Shown here: one piece after another, positions 1 through 13,271 of the stretch
How positions within the stretch are numbered: the stretch's first letter is position 1
Layout: each line of letters opens with the position of its first letter
Source of the DNA: Synechococcus sp. CC9902
GTDB lineage: Bacteria > Cyanobacteriota > Cyanobacteriia > PCC-6307 > Cyanobiaceae
Length of the DNA stretch: 64,000 nt
Assembly (NCBI RefSeq): GCF_000012505.1
Contig: NC_007513.1
Location: 1,674,001-1,738,000 of the forward strand
Direction: 5' to 3'
Notes under the pieces: model-generated
What the model was told of the DNA's origin: nothing
Seen by the model: the letters and a program-made list of their open reading frames with translations, nothing else
Database searches by the model: none
Made by a program: the position numbers and the translations under genes

Positions 1-495
1 TTGTACCCGTCTGCCAAACGCTGGTTTGCCTTCCCCCAGGCCGTTCTTGCCCTGTGCTGGGGATTTGCAGTGCTGATCCCATGGGCTGCTGCAGAAGGGC
101 AACTGAGCTGGAATCCAGCGCTGATCAGTTGCTGGATCGCAACCCTGCTATGGACCTTTGGATTCGACACGGTTTATGCCATGGCGGATCGAAGAGATGA
201 TGCCCAAATCGGCCTACGCAGCAGCGCCCTGAGCCTTGGGGAGTCCGCGACGTCAGTCGTTCGGATTTGTTATGCGCTCACCTGTTTTTCCATGGCCATC
301 GCAGCCACAACGGCCCAAGTCGCCGCTCCGTTTTGGCCCTTTTGGCTCATGGCCACGGTCTTGATGCAAGTCAGTTGCTCACCCCTAACGCGAGAAAAAG
401 CATCGATGGTGCTATTTGCCCGTCATTTCAGTCGGCAGGTCCAAGTGGGAAGTTTGTTATTGATCGGGCTGTGCCTGGCAAGGGCTTGGACCTGA
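1..495 (+). CDS. ubiA: UbiA-family prenyltransferase, C-terminal part (5' end outside window)
   Basis: C-terminal part of an integral-membrane aromatic prenyltransferase. In cyanobacteria this family attaches the solanesyl chain to 4-hydroxybenzoate for plastoquinone synthesis. The visible 164 residues hold several hydrophobic segments and the second Asp-rich motif, seen as YAMADRRDDAQIG, which binds prenyl diphosphate through Mg2+. The frame is open from base 1, so the TTG there is not a start and the N-terminal half with the first Asp motif lies upstream. The TGA stop shares one base with the ATG of the next gene. Family is clear; the exact substrate is inferred. Confidence 0.85.
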   Translation: MYPSAKRWFAFPQAVLALCWGFAVLIPWAAAEGQLSWNPALISCWIATLLWTFGFDTVYAMADRRDDAQIGLRSSALSLGESATSVVRICYALTCFSMAIAATTAQVAAPFWPFWLMATVLMQVSCSPLTREKASMVLFARHFSRQVQVGSLLLIGLCLARAWT

Positions 496-1406
496 TGGCC
501 AATCTCCAGCCGGCATCACCGTTGAGACCTGGCGATGCTGTGTCTTGCGTGGCGGCCAGTTCTGCCTTGAGCGGCGATGGGCGGTTGAACGAGGGGATCC
601 AAATCCTCGAAAGCTGGGGCCTAAGCGTGCATCCACAAGCTTTAAGCGAACGCCGCTGGGGTTACCTCGCAGGAAATGATCAAGAGCGACGGGCCGATTT
701 AGAACCGAAAGCGCAGACGGCCTTGTTGGCCTGTGCCCGCGGTGGATGGGGGGCGGCACGGTTGCTCGAAGAGAAGATTGCATGGAAACCGGGATGGCTG
801 CTGGGCTTCTCGGACGTCACGGCACTACTCCTAGCGAGGTTGGCCGCTGGCTTCGCAGGAGGCGTCCACGGTCCACTACTCACCACGCTTGCGGCGGAAC
901 CGAAATGGAGTCAAGAACGCTTACGGAGACTTCTATTCGGCGAAGCCATCCCTGATCTTCATGGCCGGGCCACAGGGGGCGCACAAGCGTCAGGGCCCTT
1001 AATTGTGGCGAATCTCACGGTGGCGACGCACCTTTTAGGCAGCACACATTTCCCAAACCTTCACAACGCCATTCTGATTTTTGAAGACGTTGGCGAAGCG
1101 CCATATCGCATCGATCGCATGTTGACCCAATGGCGGTTATGCGGGGCCTTGGATGAAATTGCAGGACTGGGCTTTGGACATTTTGAAGGCTGCGACGACG
1201 ACGCAACCAACGATCCAGACGACCAAGCACCGCCTCGGCGTTTCAGCCTGAATCAAGTGCTGGACGAACGCACAGCCGACCTCGGCATTCCAAGGGTTTT
1301 TGATCTCCCCGTGGGCCACCGATGCGGCAATGCAGCTCTTCCCTTAGGTGCTGAAGCTCACCTGGATGGCGAGGCAGGGCGACTCAGGGTGTCGTCCTTG
1401 AACTGA
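495..1406 (+). CDS. ldcA: Muramoyltetrapeptide LD-carboxypeptidase (S66 / MccF-like)
   Basis: Serine peptidase of family S66, 303 aa, expected to trim the terminal D-Ala from murein tetrapeptides during cell-wall recycling, or to act on related peptides as MccF does. The catalytic set is visible: Ser in GFSDVTA near residue 106, Glu in [14 protein letters not shown] near 197 and His in PVGHRCG near 275. The frame is open further upstream, but the ATG at 495 starts the conserved N-terminus and overlaps the ubiA stop as TGATG, so translational coupling is likely. The 3' end overlaps the convergent ispD by 23 bases. Confidence 0.88.
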   Translation: MANLQPASPLRPGDAVSCVAASSALSGDGRLNEGIQILESWGLSVHPQALSERRWGYLAGNDQERRADLEPKAQTALLACARGGWGAARLLEEKIAWKPGWLLGFSDVTALLLARLAAGFAGGVHGPLLTTLAAEPKWSQERLRRLLFGEAIPDLHGRATGGAQASGPLIVANLTVATHLLGSTHFPNLHNAILIFEDVGEAPYRIDRMLTQWRLCGALDEIAGLGFGHFEGCDDDATNDPDDQAPPRRFSLNQVLDERTADLGIPRVFDLPVGHRCGNAALPLGAEAHLDGEAGRLRVSSLN

Positions 1407-2064
1407 GAACTGCTTCAGCCACCGTGAGATCAAAGGGGGTGGTCACCTTGATGTTCGAAGGGCCAGCATCCAGCACCTGCACCGACCAGCCCAAACGCTC
1501 AAAGAGCGATGCATCGTCCGTCACGCTCCACCCCTCCGCTTGAGCTCTCACATGACCCTGACGAAGCTGCTCCACCTCAAACCCTTGCGGAGTTTGTGCA
1601 GCCCAAAGCTCAGCACGATCAGGCGTGTCACGGATCATGCCGTGTTCATCCACCCGCTTAATGGTGTCGGTCACTGGGGTTGCAGCAATCAATGCCGCCC
1701 CAGCCTCCACAGCCACGGCACACCGATCAAAAAGGTCTGGTTGAACCAAACACCTGGCACCGTCATGAATCAGCACATGGCGTGCCCCCTCTGGCAGTCC
1801 GGCCAGACCCCGCAGCACGGATTCCTGGCGGGTCGCCCCCCCTTGAATCCAAACCAAAGGTTTCTTCACTGAGCCAAGAGCATCCAGGATCTCGGCTCGA
1901 TCGATGTCCTGGCCAACGATTCCAATCCAACTAATTTCAGTGGCCGTCAACGCTGCATCCACTGTCCAAGCGATCAAAGGCCGCCCCAAAAGAGGCAACA
2001 GCAGCTTGTTTCGATCCGCACCCATGCGGCGACCACTCCCCGCCGCAGCAATTAACAGATGCAC
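1384..2064 (-). CDS. ispD: 2-C-methyl-D-erythritol 4-phosphate cytidylyltransferase
   Basis: Third step of the MEP isoprenoid pathway: transfers CMP from CTP to methylerythritol phosphate. The nucleotide-binding signature [15 protein letters not shown] stands at the N-terminus and the HDGAR segment near the middle. The open frame runs further upstream, but GTG at 2064 is the chosen start: it puts the protein start directly before the LLIAAAGSG strand, gives 226 aa (normal size) and has an AGGAG ribosome site 7-8 bases upstream. It lies head-to-head with the next gene, only 73 bases apart. In this organism it feeds carotenoid, phytol and quinone synthesis. Confidence 0.93.
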   Translation of the reverse strand: MHLLIAAAGSGRRMGADRNKLLLPLLGRPLIAWTVDAALTATEISWIGIVGQDIDRAEILDALGSVKKPLVWIQGGATRQESVLRGLAGLPEGARHVLIHDGARCLVQPDLFDRCAVAVEAGAALIAATPVTDTIKRVDEHGMIRDTPDRAELWAAQTPQGFEVEQLRQGHVRAQAEGWSVTDDASLFERLGWSVQVLDAGPSNIKVTTPFDLTVAEAVLSSRTTP

Positions 2065-2137
2065 AAGCGACTCCTGCCGCAAGCAGGCGGAAACGTTCTC
2101 CATACAATCAGCTCGCACCCTGGATCGCGGCGCATCG

Positions 2138-2971
2138 ATGCGAGTTCTTGCTCTCAGCCCTGGCTCGTCCCAAGACCAACTGGATCGTCTACCCGCCCTC
2201 GAGAGCCTCTGCCAGCAACTCGGCGCGTCCCTATTTGTGGCCTGTGACCCGGGAGTCAGCGCCGCCTGGCAGCTGCTGCCCTGCGTCGAAAAGGTATTCC
2301 CCTTCAGCTTCGAAGCCGGCCCCAGCCTCGCTGACTGGGCCAATTTGCTCGGCAATGTGCGAGAGCCAGATTTTCAAGTCTGCGTCAATTTCGCCGAGGG
2401 ACAGCAGGTCAACCTGATGCTGTCGATGAGCCACATCCCGAGTCGAATCGGGACATCAGGATTTGCATGCACTGAGCAAGTTCAAGCCGGGGATGGCTTT
2501 GCAGCCCAACGGCTTTCGACCTACCTCTCTCCGCTCGGCTGCAGCCTCGACGCCGATGCATTTCGCCTAGCCCTGCCAAGCCAAGAGCTCGAGGAAGCTC
2601 GCTCGAGCCAGCCCCCAGGGGATGGGCCGATGCTGATTCTTGCTCCATCCTCAGAGGATCAGGACTGGCCCCCAGAACGGTGGTTAGCACTTCCGAAGAG
2701 CATCTCCACCCGTCTTGCGACCCTGCGATCAAGCACCTTGGATCCGGGCCTACCGATGCGTCGACGGGCCGCTGCCGTGGCCTGCGCTGATGTGATTCTC
2801 AGCAGCTGTGCCATGACACAGCGCTTAGCTGTCTACTGCGGAATCCCCCTCGTGGCGTTGGGAGCAACCCCAACCGACTTCCCACCGCGCGGCGACATTC
2901 GCTGTTTAGGGGTGAGATCCGATCTGGCTTCACTTACTGAGCAGGAGGTGTTGGATGCCCTCGGCTTTTAA
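2138..2971 (+). CDS. Glycosyltransferase family 9-like (heptosyltransferase-like) protein
   Basis: 277 aa. It has the layout of heptosyltransferase-type GT9 proteins: an N-terminal Rossmann half beginning [11 protein letters not shown] and a C-terminal half with LILAPSS and [10 protein letters not shown] segments, where GT9 enzymes bind the nucleotide sugar. A late segment, [27 protein letters not shown], matches the GT9 donor-site region in layout. The start ATG at 2138 was chosen because upstream codons run antisense through ispD. Likely role is envelope glycan assembly, although picocyanobacteria lack canonical heptose cores, so the substrate is unknown. Confidence 0.65.
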   Translation: MRVLALSPGSSQDQLDRLPALESLCQQLGASLFVACDPGVSAAWQLLPCVEKVFPFSFEAGPSLADWANLLGNVREPDFQVCVNFAEGQQVNLMLSMSHIPSRIGTSGFACTEQVQAGDGFAAQRLSTYLSPLGCSLDADAFRLALPSQELEEARSSQPPGDGPMLILAPSSEDQDWPPERWLALPKSISTRLATLRSSTLDPGLPMRRRAAAVACADVILSSCAMTQRLAVYCGIPLVALGATPTDFPPRGDIRCLGVRSDLASLTEQEVLDALGF

Positions 2972-2983
2972 ACGAGCACCGGC

Positions 2984-4842
<1,859 letters not shown>

Positions 4843-4846
4843 GCCA

Positions 4847-5029
4847 TCAAGAGTCGAGGGAGAGGGGCTGAGCCAGCTCGTCGCGGAGTCGACGGATCTG
4901 CTGAAGCAAGCGGAGACGGCGCAACCGTGCTGTCGCCGTCAAGAAAATGCGCAACGGCACATAAACAAGAGCCATCGTGGCGGCCAAACCCGCCAGAAGG
5001 ACAAACAACAGGGCTCCTGAATCGGCCAT
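4847..5029 (-). CDS. Conserved small membrane protein, unknown function
   Basis: 60 aa with one N-terminal transmembrane helix (roughly residues 6-30), then a basic amphipathic tail rich in Arg, Leu and Gln that ends in an acidic DELAQ segment. It sits 4 bases from the convergent fabG stop. The composition and helix-plus-coiled-tail layout look like a real protein, but no function is recognised. Confidence 0.6.
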   Translation of the reverse strand: MADSGALLFVLLAGLAATMALVYVPLRIFLTATARLRRLRLLQQIRRLRDELAQPLSLDS

Positions 5030-5150
5030 GCCAGAACCCTAATGAAACTGGCGCGAGAAGGCAGTTCAAATCGGCAAGGGATTCGGCTATCCCCACCAGG
5101 GTGCAGGTCTAAAAAGGCTGATGCTCTATGGGACAGTGACGAACGGCTGA

Positions 5151-6848
<1,698 letters not shown>

Positions 6849-7141
6849 TCTCGATTTAAGATTGCAAGCCATCAAATGATGACCCAACGGAAGCATTGCC
6901 TAAAGCAGCAAATGCTTTCGTTGGCCAGACATCCTGGATATCTTGAACAAAATTGAGCCGTAAAAAACTTTGAATCATCTTGAGAACACATCTCTCAAAA
7001 ATGATTCAGCATTTGTTGTGGAAGACCATTCTTTCAAAAAAGACAACAATGATCTAACCCATGCAGAGATTAAATAGCTAAAGGTTTGGGTCTTAAGCAG
7101 ATATCTAGCGACAACAGTATTCGATATTTAACTTGAGTTGG
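6849..7141. other. AT-rich intergenic stretch after groEL2
   Basis: No convincing gene. It holds one strong hairpin just after groEL2 (6884-6924) and then AT-rich sequence up to the convergent nanE stop. A 25-codon ATG frame near 6879 has no support. Confidence 0.6.
6884..6924 (+). terminator. Hairpin downstream of groEL2
   Basis: Fourteen-base arms (CCAACGGAAGCATT and AATGCTTTCGTTGG) pair with one G-U wobble around a 13-base loop, 36 bases after the groEL2 stop. No T-run follows, so this is either a factor-dependent terminator or an mRNA 3'-end stabiliser. Confidence 0.5.
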
Positions 7142-7831
7142 CTAAGCGATTAGCCCTCGGCAGTAGGCGGAAACTTGTAGGTCAATCCCTGTAATTGCGG
7201 TACCTACAACAACATTGTCTGCACCAGCATCAAGAGCTGATCTGGCTGCTCCTGGAGAGGCAATCCCCCCTTCGCAAATTAAACGCACCAATGGATCGAG
7301 CCCACGACGTAGATCCGGCAACAGTTCCAAACCTGGTGGCGTGCGATTCGATGTGGTCTCGGTATACCCATAAAGCGTGGTTCCAATCCAATCACAGCCC
7401 AAAGCGGCTGCTGTCAATCCGTTTTGAACGCTATCCACATCAGCCATCAATGGGGCCCTTAACTCCTGGCGAGCTCTCTGAATCAGATCTGCCAGCAATT
7501 GCCCCCCCGGGCGAACGCGCTCGGTGGCGTCCAAAGCGATCACATCAGCACCAGCCGACCACACCTCCTGGATCTCACGCCAGCCCGGCGTGATGTAAAC
7601 GCTGCTATCGGGAAACGTGCATTTCCACAAGCCAATAATCAAAGCCTCTGGGCAGCGGCGGCGTACGGCACCAATGTGTTCCGGACTTTCCAAGCGAACA
7701 CCAACAGCGCCATTGCGGAGGGATGCTTCCGCCATCGATGCGATCACATCTGGATCACGCATGGGAGAGCCCAAAGGAGCCTGAACAGAAACGATGAGCC
7801 CGTTGCTTAAAGCGTCAGCAGTCGGAATCAT
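7142..7831 (-). CDS. nanE: N-acylmannosamine-6-phosphate 2-epimerase family protein
   Basis: 229-aa TIM-barrel protein of the NanE family, which interconverts N-acetylmannosamine-6-P and N-acetylglucosamine-6-P. Visible family segments are NGLIVSVQAPLGSPM at the N-terminus, GADVIALDATERVRP, LMADVDSVQNG and CEGGIASPGAARSALDAGADNVVVGTAITG. The neighbourhood holds no other sialic-acid genes, so its role here may be amino-sugar recycling. The start is 6 bases from the stop of the next minus-strand gene, suggesting co-transcription. Confidence 0.88.
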   Translation of the reverse strand: MIPTADALSNGLIVSVQAPLGSPMRDPDVIASMAEASLRNGAVGVRLESPEHIGAVRRRCPEALIIGLWKCTFPDSSVYITPGWREIQEVWSAGADVIALDATERVRPGGQLLADLIQRARQELRAPLMADVDSVQNGLTAAALGCDWIGTTLYGYTETTSNRTPPGLELLPDLRRGLDPLVRLICEGGIASPGAARSALDAGADNVVVGTAITGIDLQVSAYCRGLIA

Positions 7832-7837
7832 GCTGAA

Positions 7838-8407
7838 TCAAGACGCCTGCGGGAAGCTCTGATCGGCACGGGGCAACCAGCGACGCAAGGAGCGAGGTGT
7901 GCTGATCGGTGGAGGCACCATGGCAACCAAAACGTTCTGGTCTTTTGCAGGCTCCACGGGAGTCTTAATGAACCCCTCTTCCGATAACAACTCTTGGACA
8001 ATCGAGTCTTCGGAGACCGTTGTTACTTCAGCCTCAGATTCAGCTAAGTCTTCTGAGGTTTGATTGATTGCCATAACCGCAGGGGTATCCCAGCTCTCCT
8101 CCGTTGGAGGCTCCAGCTCTTGGCCCCCTAAGTCGAGAGAGACCTCGAGTCCTTTTGTTTCAACCAGTTCTTCAGAAGGTTCGGCAACGTTTAAAACCGC
8201 ATCGGACTGGAGCTGTTCAAACGACTCAGCTGAGGCTTCAGAAGACGTTGCATAAGTGACTGGCAACGAATCGATGCCAAAACGATGCACCCACTGACCC
8301 ATCAACAGAACCAGCTGTCGCTCATCACCGACATGCTGCGCATCCTGAATCTGTGATGCCAGAACGTTCTGACGGGGTGACGGCTGCTGAAACGGGGAAG
8401 AAAGCAC
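7838..8407 (-). CDS. Hypothetical acidic protein
   Basis: 189 aa, no recognised domain. Residues 15-50 (DAQHVGDERQLVLLMGQWVHRFGIDSLP) look like a small helical module. A long Ser/Glu-rich acidic stretch (about 55-150) follows, probably disordered, and then a short C-terminal block RSLRRWLPRADQSFP. It lies between the ABC permease (4-base gap) and nanE in an apparent minus-strand operon. The order-disorder-order layout resembles that of the HTH protein at 51587-52357. Confidence 0.6.
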   Translation of the reverse strand: MLSSPFQQPSPRQNVLASQIQDAQHVGDERQLVLLMGQWVHRFGIDSLPVTYATSSEASAESFEQLQSDAVLNVAEPSEELVETKGLEVSLDLGGQELEPPTEESWDTPAVMAINQTSEDLAESEAEVTTVSEDSIVQELLSEEGFIKTPVEPAKDQNVLVAMVPPPISTPRSLRRWLPRADQSFPQAS

Positions 8408-8411
8408 GAAT

Positions 8412-9266
8412 TCAGGAAAGCTTGCGGTTAAGGAGCGGGCGGATCAAAAGAAACAACCCAATAGTGAGAACCAACAAAACCAAAAGGCATGTTTTACCTG
8501 TGAGATTCCCGTAGGGAGCCTCGAGTAAAACTGCCGAAAGATCGAGGGGGCCGCTGTAAGCAGCACGTATGGGCTCTATTGCGAAGGTAAGGGGATTTAG
8601 GGCTGCTAGCCAGCCCAACCAGGCAGGCATAAACGACAAGGGAGCTAAAGCCGTGCTTGCAAACAACAAAGGAAGATTCGCGACAAAGATCACCGCGATC
8701 AGTTCAATGTGTCCTGGAAGAGCGAATGCCAGGCCAAGACTCAACGCTGTTACGGCAAATACAAGGAGCAACAGTGTGGCCATCACCAGCACCAAACCAG
8801 CCGCACCAGGCCAGCCATACCCAAGCAGTGAGGCGGTAATCATGATCGCCAAACTCTGCACCAAACTCAATGCCGTGATGTAAATCACCGACGACAAAAC
8901 AATGGAACTTCGACTGCGTAATGGCGCCACGAGCAGTCGATTCAAAAAACCAAACTCCCGATCAAACATCACAGGGAGCCCAGCATTGAGTGCACCACTA
9001 AAAGCGGTAAAGACGATCACTCCCGCACCAAGAAAACGTCCGTAGCTCATCCCACCCGGGAGTAGGCCCTCTGGAGCATTCGCAAACAAAGCTCCAAACA
9101 AAATCAACCAGATCAATGGCTGCAAAACACCAGCCACCAAGGTGGATGGACGACGAACAAGTTGAAGAAACAGCCGGCGCGTTAGGGCAAGGGTTTCTTG
9201 GGTGAGCTCTGCCAGTGCGCCAGGAGAATTGGCTGACGGAGGCATCGGGGGGAGAGGGGATGTCAT
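8412..9266 (-). CDS. ABC-2 type transporter permease
   Basis: 284-aa membrane protein of the ABC-2/DrrB type: six hydrophobic helices, with the family segment MFDREFGFLNRLLVAPLRSRSSIV between helices 2 and 3 and a late LNPLTFAIEPIR motif before the last helix. It pairs with the ATPase encoded 10 bases upstream (9277-10290) to form an exporter of drug, lipid or polysaccharide type; the substrate is unknown. Start ATG 9266 (MTSPLPPMPP) was chosen because the longer frame overlaps the ATPase gene. Confidence 0.88.
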   Translation of the reverse strand: MTSPLPPMPPSANSPGALAELTQETLALTRRLFLQLVRRPSTLVAGVLQPLIWLILFGALFANAPEGLLPGGMSYGRFLGAGVIVFTAFSGALNAGLPVMFDREFGFLNRLLVAPLRSRSSIVLSSVIYITALSLVQSLAIMITASLLGYGWPGAAGLVLVMATLLLLVFAVTALSLGLAFALPGHIELIAVIFVANLPLLFASTALAPLSFMPAWLGWLAALNPLTFAIEPIRAAYSGPLDLSAVLLEAPYGNLTGKTCLLVLLVLTIGLFLLIRPLLNRKLS

Positions 9267-9276
9267 CGAATCAGCC

Positions 9277-10290
9277 TTATCGCATGGATTGACGCTTTTC
9301 CTGCTTGATGTCCCGCTGACCAGCAATGGCCAGCTCGGCATCCATCAGGGTGCGACCGGTGGCTTGAAGGTAAACGTCATCGAGGCTTGGCCGACTTTGT
9401 GCGAGTGCAAACACGGGAAGGCCAGCCCCTTCCAGCGAATGACGAAGACGCTCAATCACCGGCTCACCTTCGATCACCAAATTGAGCGAGAAACCCTGCG
9501 CTCGATTAATCACCACCTGTCGAACCCCTTCAACCGGTTCCAACACAGATCGCACCAGGGCAGCCTCTTTGGCATCACTGAACTCGCGAACGCGCAACGT
9601 CACACGATCTCCACCCAAGCGTTCCTTGAGATCTGTTGGGGTTCCCTCTGCGATCACCGCCCCTGCATCGATGATCGCCATCCGATCGGCCAGAGCCTCG
9701 ATCTCCTCGAGGTAATGACTGCTGAGCAACACGCTTGTGCCAGCTTCAACCAGTTGGTTCAACAACTGCCAAATCGCACTTCGACTTTCAATGTCCAAAC
9801 CCACCGTGGGTTCATCCAAAACCAGAAGTCGAGGACGATGCAATAGCCCAGCGGCCAAATCCAGTCGGCGGCGCATCCCACCGGAATAGGTGCCGCAGCG
9901 TCGATCGATCCACGGCTCCATTCCGAGACGATCAATCAAATCGTCAATTCGATAATCACGATCGGCCCGATTCAAGTGATAAAGGTCTCCTTGGAGCTGA
10001 AGAAGCTCACGACCGCTGAGGATCTTGTCGATCGCCACTTCCTGAGCGACGTAACCCAGCAAGCGCCGAACCTCCCTGGGATGCTTCAACGCATCAACAC
10101 CGTCCACCTGAACAGAACCACGATCGGGCGCCAGGAGAGTGGCCAGAATCCTCAATGTCGTGGTCTTTCCAGCGCCATTGGGACCCAGCAATCCGTAGAG
10201 ACAACCCTCAGGAACGCTCAGATCAAGATTGCTGAGGGCGGTGACCGCTCCATAGGCCTTGGACAGCTGCCTCAGTTCAATCATCGCCAT
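9277..10290 (-). CDS. ABC transporter ATP-binding protein (DrrA-type)
   Basis: 337-aa ATPase partner of the ABC-2 permease that follows. Walker A GPNGAGKTTT near residue 38, signature YSGGMRRRLDLAAGL near 138, Walker B LLVLDEPTVGLD near 157 and H-loop SSHYLEE near 190. A C-terminal domain of about 110 residues is typical of DrrA/CcmA-type exporters. In marine picocyanobacteria such pairs lie next to the ctaAB heme genes, as here; that adjacency does not by itself show a heme role. Confidence 0.92.
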   Translation of the reverse strand: MAMIELRQLSKAYGAVTALSNLDLSVPEGCLYGLLGPNGAGKTTTLRILATLLAPDRGSVQVDGVDALKHPREVRRLLGYVAQEVAIDKILSGRELLQLQGDLYHLNRADRDYRIDDLIDRLGMEPWIDRRCGTYSGGMRRRLDLAAGLLHRPRLLVLDEPTVGLDIESRSAIWQLLNQLVEAGTSVLLSSHYLEEIEALADRMAIIDAGAVIAEGTPTDLKERLGGDRVTLRVREFSDAKEAALVRSVLEPVEGVRQVVINRAQGFSLNLVIEGEPVIERLRHSLEGAGLPVFALAQSRPSLDDVYLQATGRTLMDAELAIAGQRDIKQEKRQSMR

Positions 10291-10341
10291 CGGGCAACGT
10301 CGGGGTCATGGACCTACATCAAATAGAAATCTAGGAAGAAT

Positions 10342-11322
10342 TCAGGCAACACTCAGCTGCATCAACATCGCGATCATCTGCTGATCCAGGTGAGCCGCCA
10401 AAGCTGAACGACTCAAGATCAGAAGAAGACAGATGCCGAATAAGTAGAGAATCGACCAACGGAACAGGCTTTTAGCGTTCGTGAGGCTGTCGGGATCAGC
10501 AGCAAGACGATGCACAAGTTGCAGCAATCGATTGTTGTAGGGGAGCAACATCAGGCCATAAAACAAGCCACCGGTTGGCAGCGCCAAAATCCCGAATCCA
10601 CTTAGGAGCACCGTGGCCCACCCATAGCGGCTGATAGCCCGTGCGGTGACAACCGGACCTTTCACTACAGGCAACATCGGAATACCGACGGCGCGGTAAT
10701 CCTCTCGAAGCAACAAGGCCAAAGCCCAAAAGTGAGCCGGAGTCCACACCATCACCAACGCGAACAACCACCACCCCCCCAAGCCGATGTGCCCCGTCGC
10801 AGCCGCAGCTCCAACCAAAGGAGGGATCGCGCCAGCAACACCACCAACCACGATGTTCTGGGTGGTGCGTGGCTTAAGCAGAGCGGTATAGAGCAGCACG
10901 TAACTGCACAAACCCAACAGAGACAGACCTGCGGCGAGACAGTTCACACCACTCACCAGCAGCATTGCCGCCACCAATGTGCAGGCAATTGCACCAATAA
11001 ATGCCGTGGTCGGCGACAGCCGCCCGGATGGAAGAGCACGGCCGCTTGTGCGGTTCATCCGACCGTCCAAGTCCTGCTCCCAAAGGCAATTGAGCACACC
11101 CGCCGCAGCTGAAGCCAAGGCCCCTCCTCCAAGGGTGCAGATCAATCTTGGAGATGAGAGAGGCCACCCCTCAGTGAGAGCCATCCCACCAAGGGTGGTC
11201 GCCAACAGCAGTGGAATGAGTCGCGGTTTCGCGACCTCAAGCCAAGCCGGTAATTTGACGCGCTTACGAGACGGAACAACATCCGCCCGAGTGAGAGCAA
11301 CAGTCGCGGTGACTTCAGCCAT
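10342..11322 (-). CDS. ctaB: Protoheme IX farnesyltransferase (heme O synthase)
   Basis: UbiA-superfamily membrane enzyme of 326 aa that farnesylates heme B to heme O on the way to heme A for the oxidase encoded nearby. The prenyl-diphosphate motif is visible as [15 protein letters not shown] near residue 90, followed by ALPSGRLSP; the second Asp-type motif [13 protein letters not shown] is near 220. ATG 11322 gives the usual length and overlaps the end of ctaA by 8 bases, so the pair is likely translationally coupled. The longer frame to 11406 reads antisense-like sequence within ctaA. Confidence 0.93.
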   Translation of the reverse strand: MAEVTATVALTRADVVPSRKRVKLPAWLEVAKPRLIPLLLATTLGGMALTEGWPLSSPRLICTLGGGALASAAAGVLNCLWEQDLDGRMNRTSGRALPSGRLSPTTAFIGAIACTLVAAMLLVSGVNCLAAGLSLLGLCSYVLLYTALLKPRTTQNIVVGGVAGAIPPLVGAAAATGHIGLGGWWLFALVMVWTPAHFWALALLLREDYRAVGIPMLPVVKGPVVTARAISRYGWATVLLSGFGILALPTGGLFYGLMLLPYNNRLLQLVHRLAADPDSLTNAKSLFRWSILYLFGICLLLILSRSALAAHLDQQMIAMLMQLSVA

Positions 11323-12241
11323 GACAGGTCTCCAGGGTGGTTCCGTCAACAACGACGGGAGAATGGGCGGGGGATTGATCGGGACATCGAGCGGCAAGCG
11401 CCGCAAGAACTGCCACCAGCAAGGCCGCTAAAAGCTGGTGGGAAATGGTGACGTAGGGCTGGGATAAACCCAGTCGGAATGTGGTGACCCCAAGGGCGAC
11501 TTGTCCGAGAACAAGAGCTGCAACGAAGCCCAACAGGGGCCACTGCCGACGAGCCCAGCCGCCAGCCAGAAGCGCCACAACCACAAACAGGAGCACAACT
11601 CCCGCAACTGGCATGGCTGTAGTGCGGTGCAACGAGACCCATTGGCAGTCACCTCCGCCACTCAGGCAACGTTGAGCAGACCAAGTGGTGGCCATCCGGG
11701 CACCGAGCAAGCTTTGGCCAATCACCGCAGCCAAAGCGAGCAGCGACAGGCCACGCCACCAAAACGGAGCCGATACACCAGACGATTGCTGGAGTCGCTG
11801 GGTTAAGCCACTTAGGAGAGCAACCAGGGTGAGTGCCAAGACCAAATGAGCCGTGACAATTCCGGATGGAAGCAGCTGGAGCACGGTGAGAGCACCCAAA
11901 CCGCCCTGCAGCGCAACCATGCCCACGAGAGCCAGGCTCAACCAGGGCATCCATCGAGGAAGGAGCCGTCTCCATAGGACGGAAACGATGGCCTGAACAA
12001 GCAGAGCCATGCCCACGATGAAAGCGTCCAGCCGGTGGAACCACTCGAGAAAAACCTGAGCATTCATTTGCTTGCCAGGCAAAAGCGTTCCGTAACAGAG
12101 CGGCCAGTCAGGACAGGCCAAACCGGCTTCCATGACCCGTGTCGCCCCACCGATCACAACGAGTGCAACAACGGCCACAACCAGGTGGGCCGAAAGTTGA
12201 ATCAAGCGTCGCCGAACAATTGGTAGAGAAAGAGATGTCAT
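11315..12241 (-). CDS. ctaA: Heme A synthase (heme O oxygenase)
   Basis: 308-aa membrane protein of the COX15/CtaA family, oxidising heme O to heme A. Eight hydrophobic helices; conserved segments [19 protein letters not shown] near residue 35, [11 protein letters not shown] near 70, and HRTTAMPV and [10 protein letters not shown] in the C-terminal half, whose His residues would ligate heme. ATG 12241 precedes the conserved start; the longer frame would run toward the divergent ctaC promoter. Head-to-head with ctaCDE across about 200 bases, so both sides of oxidase assembly may share control. Confidence 0.92.
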   Translation of the reverse strand: MTSLSLPIVRRRLIQLSAHLVVAVVALVVIGGATRVMEAGLACPDWPLCYGTLLPGKQMNAQVFLEWFHRLDAFIVGMALLVQAIVSVLWRRLLPRWMPWLSLALVGMVALQGGLGALTVLQLLPSGIVTAHLVLALTLVALLSGLTQRLQQSSGVSAPFWWRGLSLLALAAVIGQSLLGARMATTWSAQRCLSGGGDCQWVSLHRTTAMPVAGVVLLFVVVALLAGGWARRQWPLLGFVAALVLGQVALGVTTFRLGLSQPYVTISHQLLAALLVAVLAALAARCPDQSPAHSPVVVDGTTLETCHG

Positions 12242-12442
12242 CGACCAGCTCCCGCCGGTGGGCTCGCAAGGGACCTGATTGGACCGTAGCGATGACATCC
12301 CAGGCGTCACCTTCTATGGACGAGTACGACATCTTTCAGCCGCCAATGGTGCACTTTTGCTGACAAGAGCGACGGCTTAACAATCACTTCATGGAGATGG
12401 CTTGGCTGCTCCATACGCTGTTGGAAGTAAGGGATTTAATCC
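12242..12442. promoter_or_regulatory. Divergent promoter region between ctaAB and ctaCDE
   Basis: 201 bases with no supported gene, between two divergently transcribed operons for the same enzyme. AAGGGA about 10 bases before the ctaC GTG is a plausible ribosome site. No specific promoter boxes could be assigned with confidence. Confidence 0.45.
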
Positions 12443-13270
12443 GTGCAGATCCCGTCCGCGATTCTCACGCTTGTGCTGGGGATGGCCTTAGTCCTTGGGG
12501 GACTGTGGATCGGACAAACGATCAATCTTCTGCCGATCGACGCCAGCATCAACGCTCCGATTTACGACGAACTTTTCAAGGTTCTGTTCACAATTGGAAC
12601 CATTCTGTTCGTTGGCATCACAGGTCTTCTGATTTTTAGCTTGATTCGTTTTCGACGACGAAGCGATCAAATCGGTGATGGAGTTGCCATTGAGGGCAAC
12701 CTTCCTCTTGAAATTTTTTGGACGGCAGTCCCTGCCATCGTTGTGCTCTTCGTAGGTCTCTACAGCTACGACATCTATGACCGCATGGGAGGAATGGTTC
12801 CTTTGGCCCATGACCACATGGGAGGCATGCACGAGGAAAGAATTTGGGGAGGAATCAGCTCAGGCTCTGTCGGTTCAGAGATGGTCCCCGATGTCTTACC
12901 CATCGAAGTGACAGCCATGCAATTTGCCTTCTTATTCCACTATCCAGACGGAGATATCACCGCAGGCGAACTTCATGTTCCCGCCGATCGTCCAATCACA
13001 CTCCGCATGGAATCGAAGGATGTCATTCATGCTTTCTGGGTTCCTGAATTCCGCTTAAAGCAAGACATCATTCCTGGCCAACCCACTCAATTGAGTTTCA
13101 CCGCAACGCGACCGGGGCGTTATCCGATCGTCTGCGCAGAACTTTGTGGGCCCTACCACGGGGGCATGCGCTCCACCGTTGTGGTGGATGAAGCCGATGA
13201 ATGGCAAACCTGGTTCAGCAGTAACGCCAAACCGACACCTACGACCGACGCAACAGTCGCCAACACTTGA
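12443..13270 (+). CDS. ctaC: Cytochrome c oxidase subunit II
   Basis: 275 aa, carries the CuA centre that receives electrons from cytochrome c or plastocyanin. Two N-terminal helices (about 5-25 and 48-70) are followed by a periplasmic cupredoxin domain with the CuA ligands in CAELCGPYHGGM near residue 232 and an upstream His in DVIHAFWVPEF. A His/Met-rich insert, AHDHMGGMHEE, around residue 120 is unusual and could bind copper. Start is GTG with an AAGGGA ribosome site. First gene of ctaCDE. Confidence 0.95.
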   Translation: MQIPSAILTLVLGMALVLGGLWIGQTINLLPIDASINAPIYDELFKVLFTIGTILFVGITGLLIFSLIRFRRRSDQIGDGVAIEGNLPLEIFWTAVPAIVVLFVGLYSYDIYDRMGGMVPLAHDHMGGMHEERIWGGISSGSVGSEMVPDVLPIEVTAMQFAFLFHYPDGDITAGELHVPADRPITLRMESKDVIHAFWVPEFRLKQDIIPGQPTQLSFTATRPGRYPIVCAELCGPYHGGMRSTVVVDEADEWQTWFSSNAKPTPTTDATVANT

Positions 13271-13271
13271 G

